64,000 nucleotides of DNA from DATFKA01 sp035268885 (GTDB lineage Bacteria; Bacteroidota; Bacteroidia; Chitinophagales; Saprospiraceae), in NCBI GenBank assembly GCA_035268885.1, contig DATFKA010000072.1, positions 1-64,000 on the forward strand. The letters are read 5' to 3'. Position 1 is the first letter of the stretch; every line of letters starts with the position of its first letter. A program made the position numbers and the translations under genes. The notes beneath the pieces were generated by a model that did not search any database, was not told the DNA's origin, and was given only the letters and a program-made list of their open reading frames with translations. Positions 28,801 to 37,043 of this stretch are shown here, one piece after another.

Positions 28801-29306
28801 CCGCACAGATAGCTCCGGTAAATGGCCTGGTGGCCACGGATATCAACGGCGACACCGAACTGGATATCGTCCTGGTCGGTAACGATTACGGCAATGAAGT
28901 GAATATGGGCCAATACGATGCCCTAATTGGTCTTGCCCTGCTAGGCGATGGTCAGGGTCATTTTGAGGCGCTGTCCGCTGCAGAAGCGGGCTTCCTGGTG
29001 GATGGCGATGCCAAAGCAATGGTACAAATCGCCGGCGCCAATGGTAGCGAAATACTACTGGCTTCTCAAAACCGGGGGCCGCTAAAGGCCTACACGCCGG
29101 GACTGGACAAGAAAGTAGTTAAGACGCAGCCAAGCGATTGTAAAGCCATTTTGCATTACGCCGATGGCCGTAAAGAATACCGTGATATCCCTTACGGATC
29201 GGGCTTTCTCTCGCAGAGTAGCCGGAACTTATTCCTGGCGCCGGAGGTAGAAAAGTTGGAAATTATTGATTTTGCGGGTGTTTCGCGGGAGGTGGAGTTA
29301 GAGTAG
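25809..29306 (+). CDS. Large VCBS/FG-GAP lipoprotein with ASPIC/UnbV domain
   Basis: 1165 residues. The lipobox is LWSC (Cys 17). Two blocks of FG-GAP/VCBS repeats, each with calcium-binding DxDxDG-type loops (DINGDGLPDIYV, DYDQDGDLDVYV, DINNDGELDIIT, then later DADGDGDNDLYV, DFDGDGDLDLFV, DYDLDNDLDLLV), should form two seven-bladed propellers. Between them, about 515-585, is an ASPIC/UnbV domain (GARITLEYDGGKMQYQEQ, HFGLGQAQKADRIEVIWPNG). CRTAC1-like proteins carry the same combination. It is probably exposed on the outer membrane. The gene lies after the susCD terminator, is bracketed by an inverted repeat and precedes two haem-c/FG-GAP genes. Biochemical role unknown. Confidence 0.9.
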   Translation: MKKSLFFVSLTLVLWSCQQKEQPLFKLLSPNRTGVEFNNTIIEDENYNILDVYYLYNGGGISIGDFDQNGLPDLFFTGNMVENKLYLNQGNFKFEDISETAGIGALGKWSYGSSVVDINGDGLPDIYVCSSISANPKERENMLFINQGLNAQGIPTFRDEAGAYGLDLDNHNTHASFFDYDQDGDLDVYVLANLRIEGIPTTYQKKVTDGSSPNNDHLYRNNGDGTFTEVTLEAGIKTEGFGLGVATADINKDGAVDIYVSNDFLTNDLLYLNQNGQFTEQIDEAMKHQSRFAMGNDAADINNDGELDIITLDMQPETNLRKKTVMIPNGYVVYINDYRYGYTHQYVRNMLQINQGNMKFSEIGQLAGVHQTEWSWSPLFADVDNDGYKDLLVTNGYPKDITDLDFVNFRMESGAYTPKERLLEQIPSVKIPNYVFKNNGDLTFEDHSDQWGFTQPSFSNGAAYADLDNDGDLDYVVNNINDPAFIYENTLNDGAKVGNNYLRLNLKGTEENPSALGARITLEYDGGKMQYQEQSIYRGYVSTVEDIIHFGLGQAQKADRIEVIWPNGQRSIVEEVSANQVLQLDISDAQSFEAEANQATDKSSFLTEVTQERKLSFQHPENDFIDYNYQGGLPHKFSQYGPSLSAGDINGDGLDDLFIGGAKNYQPSHFLQNPNGTFQLIEGKQDPDKQEEDMGSLLFDADGDGDNDLYVVSGSFEQFEGSPYFRDRLYFNDGQGNFTVDSTALPDLRSSGSCVRGADFDGDGDLDLFVGGRVRMGSYPFPPKSYILRNEGGTFTDATADLAPFLSDLGMVTDAIWSDYDLDNDLDLLVVGEWMPITILQNNDGDFTKVEAPGLNKTGFWNSIISGDFDKDGDPDYVIGNLGTNNFYCATPETPVSIVAKDFDNNGDVDAIMSCYFKAEDGSMQPFPIPAWKQLGGLSPIFRNRFDSYEAYGQTTINELLTPEEQEGALKIEADHLHSSYVENLGDGSFKVHLLPLPAQIAPVNGLVATDINGDTELDIVLVGNDYGNEVNMGQYDALIGLALLGDGQGHFEALSAAEAGFLVDGDAKAMVQIAGANGSEILLASQNRGPLKAYTPGLDKKVVKTQPSDCKAILHYADGRKEYRDIPYGSGFLSQSSRNLFLAPEVEKLEIIDFAGVSREVELE

Positions 29307-29335
29307 GTAGGGGTGATTAGTTCTAAACACCGTTC

Positions 29336-29368
29336 TTGGCAGGATTTAAAAGTCCCCCTTTGAAGGGG
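29336..29368 (-). repeat. Inverted repeat copy 2 flanking the VCBS/ASPIC gene
   Basis: TTGGCAGGAT, six bases, GTCCCCCTTTGAAGGGG. This is the reverse complement of the composite motif at 25726-25759, starting 30 bases after the VCBS/ASPIC stop. The two copies bracket exactly one gene. Confidence 0.75.
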
Positions 29369-29475
29369 ATTGAGGGGGGTGTTAGCCAAGTTAGCAAGAA
29401 AAACACGGAGGTAATCCTCCGTATAACATCCAAAAACCAGGTGAGCTAACATTCTGGAATTAAAACAATTTAACC

Positions 29476-30999
29476 TTGAAGCGATTCATTGCTTATACCA
29501 TATTTGCCTTACTTGTCTGTTACGTATTCGCCTGTCGGCAAAACAATACGGAGCTTACTGATATTCAAAACACGTCGGCCGAGGACCTAGCACGGACCTA
29601 CTGCGGCAGCTGTCATGCCTATCCGGAGCCGGGCTTGCTCAATCAGGAAAAGTGGCAATCGGTACTTCCCCACATGGCCGTACGCATGGGTATTCCAACG
29701 GAAGAAGTGAAACCTTATGCGCAGGTGAAACAAAACGAGGCGCGTCGACTTCAAGTTGCGGGGGTATTTCCCGATCAACCCATTCTGGCCGAGGCGGCCT
29801 GGGATAAGATCAAGGATTTCTACTTAAACACTGCCCCCGAACGATTGGAGACTACCCGACCTCCCCTGCTCAAAAATAACAGCCCCTTTGAAAGCCGGAT
29901 TCCCGAACTGAAGGTCAACAACGCTCCATTTATTTCCATGGTCCAATTCGATTCGGCTGGTCAATTATTTCTAGCCGATTGGAACGGTCGTTTTTTTAAG
30001 GTGGATGAGCAATTTGATATTATTAAAAGTACGCAATTTCCGATGCCCATCGTAGATTATGCCTACAATCAGGAGGGTAAATTAATGATGCTGAGTATCG
30101 GTGACCTCTATCCCAACGATGGTCTTTACGGAGCGGTTGGGCAATTGGATCCAGACAATTTTAGCCAGCCCCGACTGCTGTTTTCAAATCTACCCCGCCC
30201 CGTGGATATGGAGATGGGAGATTTTGACGGGGACGGTCTGGAGGATATCGTGATCTGCAACTTTGGCAATAATCTAGGTCATTTATCCTGGTACCGCAAT
30301 GTGGGTAGCAGCTACATCGAACAGAAAATTAAAGCAATGCCTGGTGCCAGCCGGGTCATCGTCCGTGACCTGGATAAGGATCAGGATCTCGACCTGGCCG
30401 TACTTTTCGCCCAGGGTGACGAAGGAGTCAGTTTTTTTTATAATGAAGGTGGGGAATTTCGGGAAGAACGCGTATTGCGTTTCCCACCGGTCTACGGAAG
30501 TAACGACCTGGAGCTCATCGACTTTGATCAGGACGGCGATCTGGACATCGTAACCAGTAACGGCGATAACGGGGATCACAGTATCATTCTAAAACCCTAC
30601 CATGGGGTACGGGTATTTCTCAATGAAAAGAACCAATTTGAGGAAGCCTATTTTCATCCCCTTTTTGGGGCTTCCAAGGTACGCGCCCGGGACTTTGACC
30701 AGGACGGCGACACAGACCTGATCGCGGTTTCTTTTTTTCCGGACCAGAAGAACGGATTAGCCCAAAGCCTCTTGTATTTAGAAAACCAGGGTAATTGGAA
30801 TTTTAGCCCCAGCCATTTCCCCCAAGCCGATAAGGGGCGGTGGATGGTGATGGATGTCGGGGATATCGATCAGGATGGAGATACGGACGTAGTGCTCGGC
30901 TCATTTACCCTCTCCAATCAAGGTATTTCTGAGAAATTGCTGGCAGAATGGCGGAAAAGCCAAAATCATCTGCTCTTTTTGGAAAATAAAACGAACTAA
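29476..30999 (+). CDS. Cytochrome c-type / FG-GAP lipoprotein 1
   Basis: 507 residues. The lipobox VFAC (Cys 20) is followed by a single haem-c motif, C43-G-S-C46-H47 in YCGSCHAYPEP. A conserved MAVRMG segment some 25 residues later could supply an axial Met. From about 120 onward the protein is a beta-propeller with FG-GAP calcium loops (DFDGDGLEDIVI, DLDKDQDLDLAV, DFDQDGDLDIVT, DFDQDGDTDLIA, DIDQDGDTDVVL). An outer-membrane electron-transfer role is inferred. Its stop overlaps the start of a paralogue of almost identical layout by one base (TAATG), so the two are translated from one message. Confidence 0.88.
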   Translation: MKRFIAYTIFALLVCYVFACRQNNTELTDIQNTSAEDLARTYCGSCHAYPEPGLLNQEKWQSVLPHMAVRMGIPTEEVKPYAQVKQNEARRLQVAGVFPDQPILAEAAWDKIKDFYLNTAPERLETTRPPLLKNNSPFESRIPELKVNNAPFISMVQFDSAGQLFLADWNGRFFKVDEQFDIIKSTQFPMPIVDYAYNQEGKLMMLSIGDLYPNDGLYGAVGQLDPDNFSQPRLLFSNLPRPVDMEMGDFDGDGLEDIVICNFGNNLGHLSWYRNVGSSYIEQKIKAMPGASRVIVRDLDKDQDLDLAVLFAQGDEGVSFFYNEGGEFREERVLRFPPVYGSNDLELIDFDQDGDLDIVTSNGDNGDHSIILKPYHGVRVFLNEKNQFEEAYFHPLFGASKVRARDFDQDGDTDLIAVSFFPDQKNGLAQSLLYLENQGNWNFSPSHFPQADKGRWMVMDVGDIDQDGDTDVVLGSFTLSNQGISEKLLAEWRKSQNHLLFLENKTN

Positions 31000-32525
31000 T
31001 GAGATTAATGGATAAACTACTCGAAAATTACTTATTGATTCTAGTCTTTTTGATTGCATCATCAGGGGTGGTTGCCTGCGTAGCCGAAAAAGAACCCGCT
31101 GGCAAAGCCCTTGCCACTCAGTATTGTCAAAGCTGTCATCTTCTACCCGCACCCAGCACTCTGACCAAAAACATCTGGGAAGCTAATGTCCTGCCTTTAA
31201 TGGCCGCCAGAATGGGACAACAAGCGGGTGAATACGCCGAAAAAGAGCTCCTAAAAGAGCTCGGAATGCTTCCGGAGACCAGTATGATGAGCCCCGAGGA
31301 ATGGCTACAGATTTGTCGCTACTACATCGATCAGGCCCCCATCGTACCTATGCCTTCCGATGAACTAATGCCTATTAGCCCAGCTCTCCCCGGTTTCGCC
31401 GCAAAAAATATTTCCTTTCCCAACGAAGTCCCCTTCACCAGCCTTATCGAATGGGATAATAATACTCAACGAGTACTTTATGGAAATTCCTCTAATAAAA
31501 GCCTGAATACCTACGATTTAAAAGAAAATGAAAAGCAAAGTCTGAGCCTGGTTGGTGCCCCCTCCTTTATACAAAAAACGACAGAAGGCCTCTACTGCCT
31601 AAGCATGGGCAAAGTAATGCCCCACCACGAGAAGATTGGAAATCTCAGCTACTTACCTCTTCTACCCGATAGCAGCCTGGGTCCACCACAAGTATTAATT
31701 GATAGCCTGCCCCGACCCGTACACGCCAGCTTTGCCGATCTGAATGGCGACGGGAAAGAAGACATGGTACTCGCTAATTTTGGCCACTACCAGGGGGAAT
31801 TAGTTTGGTACAGTGATGTGCAATCTAAGGAGCGGAAAAAACAAATACTCAAACCACTTCCCGGAGCCATCAAGACCATTATTGATGACTTAAATGGAGA
31901 TGGTTTACCAGATATACTGGCCCTAATGACCCAGGGCGATGAGCAATTCCTGCTATTCCTTAATGAAGGTCAGGGTAAATTCCGGGAGCAGGTGTTAATG
32001 CGGTTTCCACCCAGTAATGGATCTACCTATTTTGAATGGGTAGATTTCGATCAGGACGGACGCAAGGATATCCTCTACGTAAATGGCGATAACGGAGACT
32101 ATAGTCCGATTATAAAAAATTATCACGGCATCCGGCTGTTCCGTAACCGGGGAAATCTAAACTTTACAGAAGACTTCTTTTTAGAACAACACGGTATTAC
32201 CAAAGCGGTCGCCGAAGATTTTGATCTGGATGGTGATCTAGATCTGGCCGCCATTTCTTACTTCCCGGATTATCAAAATCGCCCTGAAGAGAGTTTTGTA
32301 TACTACGAAAATACGGGGAAAATGGAATTCAAGGCCGCCACCTTTGAGCAAACGCCCAGCGGTAAATGGCTGACGATGCACGCAGCGGATATTGATGCCG
32401 ATGGTGATCAGGATATCCTCCTGGGCTCCGCGATGTTTATGACTAAGGAGGTCCCAGCCGATATTAGCAGAAATTGGCGGCAGCAAAATACCAGTTTGAT
32501 GGTCCTGGAGAATATCTTTCAGTAG
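30999..32525 (+). CDS. Cytochrome c-type / FG-GAP lipoprotein 2
   Basis: 508 residues, paralogous to the preceding gene. The lipobox is VVAC. The haem motif is C43-Q-S-C46-H47, at the same numbering as in paralogue 1. The following segment MAARMG matches MAVRMG of paralogue 1 and is the best candidate for a distal haem ligand. The propeller loops are fewer and more degenerate (DLNGDGKEDMVL, DLNGDGLPDILA, DFDQDGRKDILY, DFDLDGDLDLAA, DIDADGDQDILL). The divergence suggests a heterodimer or distinct partners. It is the last gene of the susCD-VCBS-haem block and converges on a minus-strand gene with 27 bases between. Confidence 0.88.
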   Translation: MRLMDKLLENYLLILVFLIASSGVVACVAEKEPAGKALATQYCQSCHLLPAPSTLTKNIWEANVLPLMAARMGQQAGEYAEKELLKELGMLPETSMMSPEEWLQICRYYIDQAPIVPMPSDELMPISPALPGFAAKNISFPNEVPFTSLIEWDNNTQRVLYGNSSNKSLNTYDLKENEKQSLSLVGAPSFIQKTTEGLYCLSMGKVMPHHEKIGNLSYLPLLPDSSLGPPQVLIDSLPRPVHASFADLNGDGKEDMVLANFGHYQGELVWYSDVQSKERKKQILKPLPGAIKTIIDDLNGDGLPDILALMTQGDEQFLLFLNEGQGKFREQVLMRFPPSNGSTYFEWVDFDQDGRKDILYVNGDNGDYSPIIKNYHGIRLFRNRGNLNFTEDFFLEQHGITKAVAEDFDLDGDLDLAAISYFPDYQNRPEESFVYYENTGKMEFKAATFEQTPSGKWLTMHAADIDADGDQDILLGSAMFMTKEVPADISRNWRQQNTSLMVLENIFQ

Positions 32526-32552
32526 TGCTTTTCAGGTAGGCAGGGGGATGGC

Positions 32553-34214
32553 TTACCTCACCAGCGTAAAATCGCCCTTCAGCATGCGCGTTTTGCCATC
32601 GTCGAGACGGACACGGGCGACGTACAAATAGATACCTGTGGGGGCGAACCCACCACTTGTACTACTATCCCAGCCGGCCTTGCCTTCCAAGGGACTTAAG
32701 TTCTCAGCTTCATAGACTTGATTCCCCCAGCGATCATAGATTTGCAAGGATTCAACGGCTACCAGTTCCTGGCCACCGTAGATAGAAAAAACATCATTAA
32801 CCCCGTCGCCGTTCGGCGAAAAGGCATTGGGAGCAAAAACCTCGTAATAATCCAGTTCCAGGTATACCAGGCTATCACAGTTGTACTGCGAAGTATAGGC
32901 CAGGGTATAGCCACCCGGCTGATCAAAGCTATAGCCCGGAGCGGTCCAGCTTTCAGACTTAAATATTTTCTGTTGTAGGGTATCCATTTGTTGATTATCC
33001 ACAGCAACCTGGAGCTCGACAATACTATCGCACTGATAAATGGTCTTTAGCGTGTCGACGTAGACACCTGAAGTAGTGATTTCCCCGCCGTTAAAAGGAA
33101 AAGATTCTCCCCCACAAATATTGATTTGTGGTTTGCTGAAGGTAAAAGGAACCTCAAAGTAAAAGGGCTGTGTCAAGCTACAAGTGGATGGTCCGCGTAA
33201 ACGCACCTGATAGAACCCTTCCTCCCCCACTTGACTGAGCTCGGAAGCCGTTTCGCCAAGAAGCGCTACGCCATCGCGATACCATTGGTAAGACAAGCTA
33301 TCCTCATTGGGTACGGACAATATTGCCTCTCCCGTGCAGGGATTTCCCGAACTAAGAATAGAATAGTAATCGAAGGATGCTTCCTCAGCCAAAACGAGGT
33401 TATCCAAAAAATAATATAGTGGATGTTGAGACTGGGCAGGACTACAATCGGGTCCGATAACCAGAGCTTCAATATCCCGACTAGGGGTAAATTCCACTAC
33501 CGCTTTCGTCCAGCTATTGTTACCCGACACCCTCACTTTTGCCAATTCCACCCAGCCCAAATCATTCGTTGGGCAGCCAAAACCAGCATCCGTTTCATTA
33601 AAGGGCAAATCACTACAGGCCGGCGCACCAAAAAATGCAATCTGTGTGGGTGGTGAATTCCTAGAAAAAGCAAAGCCCACGTAAAACTCAATCCGGTAGC
33701 GCTCTCCGACCCGCAGTGGCGCCAACAGACAAACCCCGGCGTATTCCTTCCAATTGGGTTGAAAAGACCTACCATCGGTCGTCACCCGACCATTTCGAAA
33801 GCCCAAACAGGCTTCGCCGTCTGGAAAAGGCTGGGGCGCCGGGTAATCTTCCCAGCCTACCCATCCGCAGGTATTGATGTAATCAGTGGTAGGTATCGAG
33901 GCCTGAACCCAACCCCCAGAACAGTACATCTGGGAATTATTTCCCGGACAGCAATCGTTGTTTTCAAAGGAGGGGTTAGGAATAATCGAAGTAGGCCTGG
34001 GGGGGGGACAGTCACAATCCGGATCATTGAGGTCAATCAGACCATCTCCGTCATCGTCTATTGCATTATCGCACAGCTCAATCTCCTGGATAAGCGTTTC
34101 GGCGATACGGGCGGTCATAGAAGACCAGGCGACTATCGTCACAAAGCCCAGTAATAGTCCTCCCTTAATAATGATTTTTTGCATGTTATTCGCCGCACTG
34201 TCATTGATCACCAT
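32553..34214 (-). CDS. Secreted protein with type B gliding-associated C-terminal domain
   Basis: 553 residues. A hydrophobic signal segment (residues about 12-35) is followed by a short Asp-rich DNAIDDDGDGLIDLNDPDC motif, then a region of about 180 residues resembling a carbohydrate-binding or jelly-roll domain (NPSFEN...), an Ig-like segment, and a C-terminal T9SS type B domain: APNAFSPNGDGVNDVFSIYG, IYDRWGNQVYEA, PTGIYLYVARV. It is therefore predicted to cross the outer membrane through the type IX system and be attached or released outside. An ATG closer to the signal peptide (MQKIII at residue 11) may be the real start. Function unknown. Confidence 0.87.
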   Translation of the reverse strand: MVINDSAANNMQKIIIKGGLLLGFVTIVAWSSMTARIAETLIQEIELCDNAIDDDGDGLIDLNDPDCDCPPPRPTSIIPNPSFENNDCCPGNNSQMYCSGGWVQASIPTTDYINTCGWVGWEDYPAPQPFPDGEACLGFRNGRVTTDGRSFQPNWKEYAGVCLLAPLRVGERYRIEFYVGFAFSRNSPPTQIAFFGAPACSDLPFNETDAGFGCPTNDLGWVELAKVRVSGNNSWTKAVVEFTPSRDIEALVIGPDCSPAQSQHPLYYFLDNLVLAEEASFDYYSILSSGNPCTGEAILSVPNEDSLSYQWYRDGVALLGETASELSQVGEEGFYQVRLRGPSTCSLTQPFYFEVPFTFSKPQINICGGESFPFNGGEITTSGVYVDTLKTIYQCDSIVELQVAVDNQQMDTLQQKIFKSESWTAPGYSFDQPGGYTLAYTSQYNCDSLVYLELDYYEVFAPNAFSPNGDGVNDVFSIYGGQELVAVESLQIYDRWGNQVYEAENLSPLEGKAGWDSSTSGGFAPTGIYLYVARVRLDDGKTRMLKGDFTLVR

Positions 34215-34345
34215 ATATTTAATGTAAAGTACTTATTTTTGTTGTAATCTTTACTGGTCAAAATCTGAATTGACAAAATATTTACAGCCCCTAAACACGC
34301 GATGTCTTTATTCTTTTGATTTGTCTCATTTTGAAAAACAGACAT

Positions 34346-36931
34346 ATGATGCGTCGTAATATCTTCTTACTCAGCTTACTATTCTTTAGCTTTAATGCCT
34401 GCCAGCAAATGACCAAACACTTTACCATTGACTTGCATGACAACTGGCGCTTTTCTTCACCGGATACGCTATCCTGGATGCCCGCCAAAATTCCTGGCAC
34501 TGTTCACACAGACCTGATGGCCAACGGAATCATTGAAGATCCTTTCTATCGGACCAATGAAAAAGATCAGCAATGGATCGACAAACGCGATTGGACCTAC
34601 CAGACCACCTTCGAGATGAGCAATAAACAACTTAACCAGCAGCATTTAGAGCTGATCTTTGAAGGATTAGATACTTACGCCAGGGTTTTCCTTAACGATG
34701 AGCCAATTCTGGAGGCGGATAATTTCTTCCGCTCTTGGCGGGTACCGGTAAAATCATTATTGCAGCCAGGTACAAACACCCTGCGCATTGAATTTGCTTC
34801 TCCTACAATGACAGGTCTGGAAGGACTGGCGGACTGGGGCTACGCGCTACCCGCCTCTAATGATCAGTCCGAAAATGGAGCAATGGGCGATCAAAAAGTT
34901 AGTATTTTTACGCGTAAACCGGGTTATCACTACGGCTGGGACTGGGGGCCGCGCCTAGTTACCTCCGGGATTTGGGCACCTATCCGCCTGCGGGGCTGGA
35001 ATGACCTGATCATCCGCGATGTCTATTATGATCAGAAAAAGATAGATGACCAGCAGGCCATCGTTGAGGTAAAAGTATCCATCAAAAGTAATCAGTTAAT
35101 GGAAGTAGATCTGGAGCTTAGCTTTGGTCCAGATCTCCGCTTTCAGAAAACCGCAGAGCTGCAAAAAGGCCTAAATACGCTAATTATCCCCCTGACCATA
35201 GACCAACCTATTCTTTGGTGGACACATGATCTGGGGGATCCATTCCTTTATTCGAGTACCCTGGAAATTAAACGGGGAGATCAGCTAGTGGATCAACGGA
35301 CAGATCAAATTGGACTGCGCAAAATCGAATTGATTCAGGAGCCGGATGAAGCGGGCAGAAGTTTCTACTTTAAGCTCAATGGTGTCCCCATTTTTGCCAA
35401 AGGGGCCAATTACATCCCACAGGATATTTTCATTCCCCGGGTGGACGATACCCAGTACAAAAGCATGTTGGCTTCTGCCAAAGCCGCAAATATGAATATG
35501 CTACGCGTCTGGGGAGGTGGCTTCTATGAAAAAGATATTTTTTATACTCTTTGTGATCAACAGGGCATTCTGGTATGGCAGGACTTTATGTTTGCCTGCA
35601 GCATGTACCCCGGCAATGAAGCTTTTCTGGAAAACGTTCAAAAGGAAGCCGAAGAGCAGGTCATACGTCTGCGTAATCACGCCAGCCTTGCCCTCTGGTG
35701 TGGCAATAACGAGATTGATATCGCCTGGGCTCAGTATGATCCAAATGGGGGCTGGGGCTGGAAGCAGCGCTACGATGAGCAACAACGGGCAGAGATTTGG
35801 CAGGCTTACGATACCATCTTCCATCATATTTTAGCGAAAGCCGTAAGCGATCACGCTAAAAGCACTAATTATTGGCCTTCTTCGCCTCAGGCCGGACCCC
35901 AACAACACGCCGGTAATGACACCCCTTCCGGGGATATTCACTACTGGGGCGTCTGGCACGGATTGCATCCCTTTGAAGATTTCCAAAAGTATATCGGTCG
36001 TTTCATGAGCGAATACGGTTTCCAGTCCTTTCCGGAATTTGCTACCGTCAAGCAATTTACCCTTCCCGAAGATTGGGATATCGAATCCGAAGTCATGGCG
36101 GCTCACCAGCGGAGCGGTATCGGTAATCTGCGTATCAAACAGTACATGGAGCAATACTACCGGGTACCCGACAATTTTGAAGACATGCTCTACGTCGGAC
36201 AGGTGTTACAAGCCGAAGGAATGCGTATGGGTTTCGAAGCCCACCGCCGCGCTATGCCCTACTGCATGGGGTCTCTATACTGGCAGATCAACGACTGCTG
36301 GCCGGTTGCTTCCTGGTCGAGTATGGATTATTACCAAAACTGGAAGGCGCTGCACTACGCCACGAAAAAAGCTTTCGAACCTATCCTGGTCTCTCCTTTT
36401 ACCCAGGATGACAGCCTGCTCATTACTCTGATCTCTGATAAAACCACTCCGATCGACGGGCAACTAGCCCTTGAGATTATTGATTTTGCAGGGCAGGTGC
36501 TTTGGCAGCAGAAAGTAACAACCACCGTACAGCCATTGAATGCTCATATTGCCTTTCGGGAAAAAATCTCCGCCCTACTGCCCGCGGATAAGCAAAACAC
36601 CAGTCTACTGAAAGTACAATTGCTGGATCCAAGCGGCCTGATCTTATCCGAAAACAGCCTTTACTTTACTAAAACTAAGAACTTACAACTACCGGAGGTT
36701 AAAGTAGATTATACACTTAGAAAAGAAGACGAGCATTGGTCTATCGAATTGCGGGGCGAAAAGTTCGCCAAAAATCTCCACCTGAACTTTGATCGGGTCC
36801 CCGGTCACTTCTCTGATAATTATTTCGATCTGTATCCGATGACCGTAAAAACCGTCAAATTTTATCCGGAGCAGAAGACAGATCTGGAAGGGACCGAACT
36901 CAAGTTCAGATCAATCAGAGATACCTGGTAG
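34346..36931 (+). CDS. Beta-mannosidase, GH2 family, lipoprotein
   Basis: 861 residues from the ATG at 34346. The frame is open ten codons further upstream, but this start gives a proper lipoprotein signal (MMRRNIFLLSLL...FNAC). GH2 order: a jelly-roll domain (W-rich, PGTVHTDLMANG), Ig-like domain(s), then the TIM barrel. The acid/base Glu is E456 in CGNNEIDIAW. The nucleophile is E556 in MSEYGFQSFPE, a pairing typical of beta-mannosidases rather than beta-galactosidases. It removes terminal beta-mannose from oligosaccharides, probably at the membrane surface or in the periplasm. It stands alone, convergent with the Gfo/Idh/MocA gene. Confidence 0.92.
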   Translation: MMRRNIFLLSLLFFSFNACQQMTKHFTIDLHDNWRFSSPDTLSWMPAKIPGTVHTDLMANGIIEDPFYRTNEKDQQWIDKRDWTYQTTFEMSNKQLNQQHLELIFEGLDTYARVFLNDEPILEADNFFRSWRVPVKSLLQPGTNTLRIEFASPTMTGLEGLADWGYALPASNDQSENGAMGDQKVSIFTRKPGYHYGWDWGPRLVTSGIWAPIRLRGWNDLIIRDVYYDQKKIDDQQAIVEVKVSIKSNQLMEVDLELSFGPDLRFQKTAELQKGLNTLIIPLTIDQPILWWTHDLGDPFLYSSTLEIKRGDQLVDQRTDQIGLRKIELIQEPDEAGRSFYFKLNGVPIFAKGANYIPQDIFIPRVDDTQYKSMLASAKAANMNMLRVWGGGFYEKDIFYTLCDQQGILVWQDFMFACSMYPGNEAFLENVQKEAEEQVIRLRNHASLALWCGNNEIDIAWAQYDPNGGWGWKQRYDEQQRAEIWQAYDTIFHHILAKAVSDHAKSTNYWPSSPQAGPQQHAGNDTPSGDIHYWGVWHGLHPFEDFQKYIGRFMSEYGFQSFPEFATVKQFTLPEDWDIESEVMAAHQRSGIGNLRIKQYMEQYYRVPDNFEDMLYVGQVLQAEGMRMGFEAHRRAMPYCMGSLYWQINDCWPVASWSSMDYYQNWKALHYATKKAFEPILVSPFTQDDSLLITLISDKTTPIDGQLALEIIDFAGQVLWQQKVTTTVQPLNAHIAFREKISALLPADKQNTSLLKVQLLDPSGLILSENSLYFTKTKNLQLPEVKVDYTLRKEDEHWSIELRGEKFAKNLHLNFDRVPGHFSDNYFDLYPMTVKTVKFYPEQKTDLEGTELKFRSIRDTW

Positions 36932-36976
36932 GCTTGTGAATTGGTTAGTAATAGTTCAACAATCTAACAATTGAAG

Positions 36977-37018
36977 AAGAAAAGGCTTTCTGCTCAAAAG
37001 AACAGAAAGCCTTTCTTG
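36977..37018. terminator. Bidirectional terminator
   Basis: AAAGGCTTTCTG (36981-36992) pairs perfectly with CAGAAAGCCTTT (37003-37014) over a 10-base loop. It lies between the convergent beta-mannosidase and Gfo/Idh/MocA genes. Confidence 0.85.
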
Positions 37019-37043
37019 AATAAATATAGCAACACTCAAATAA

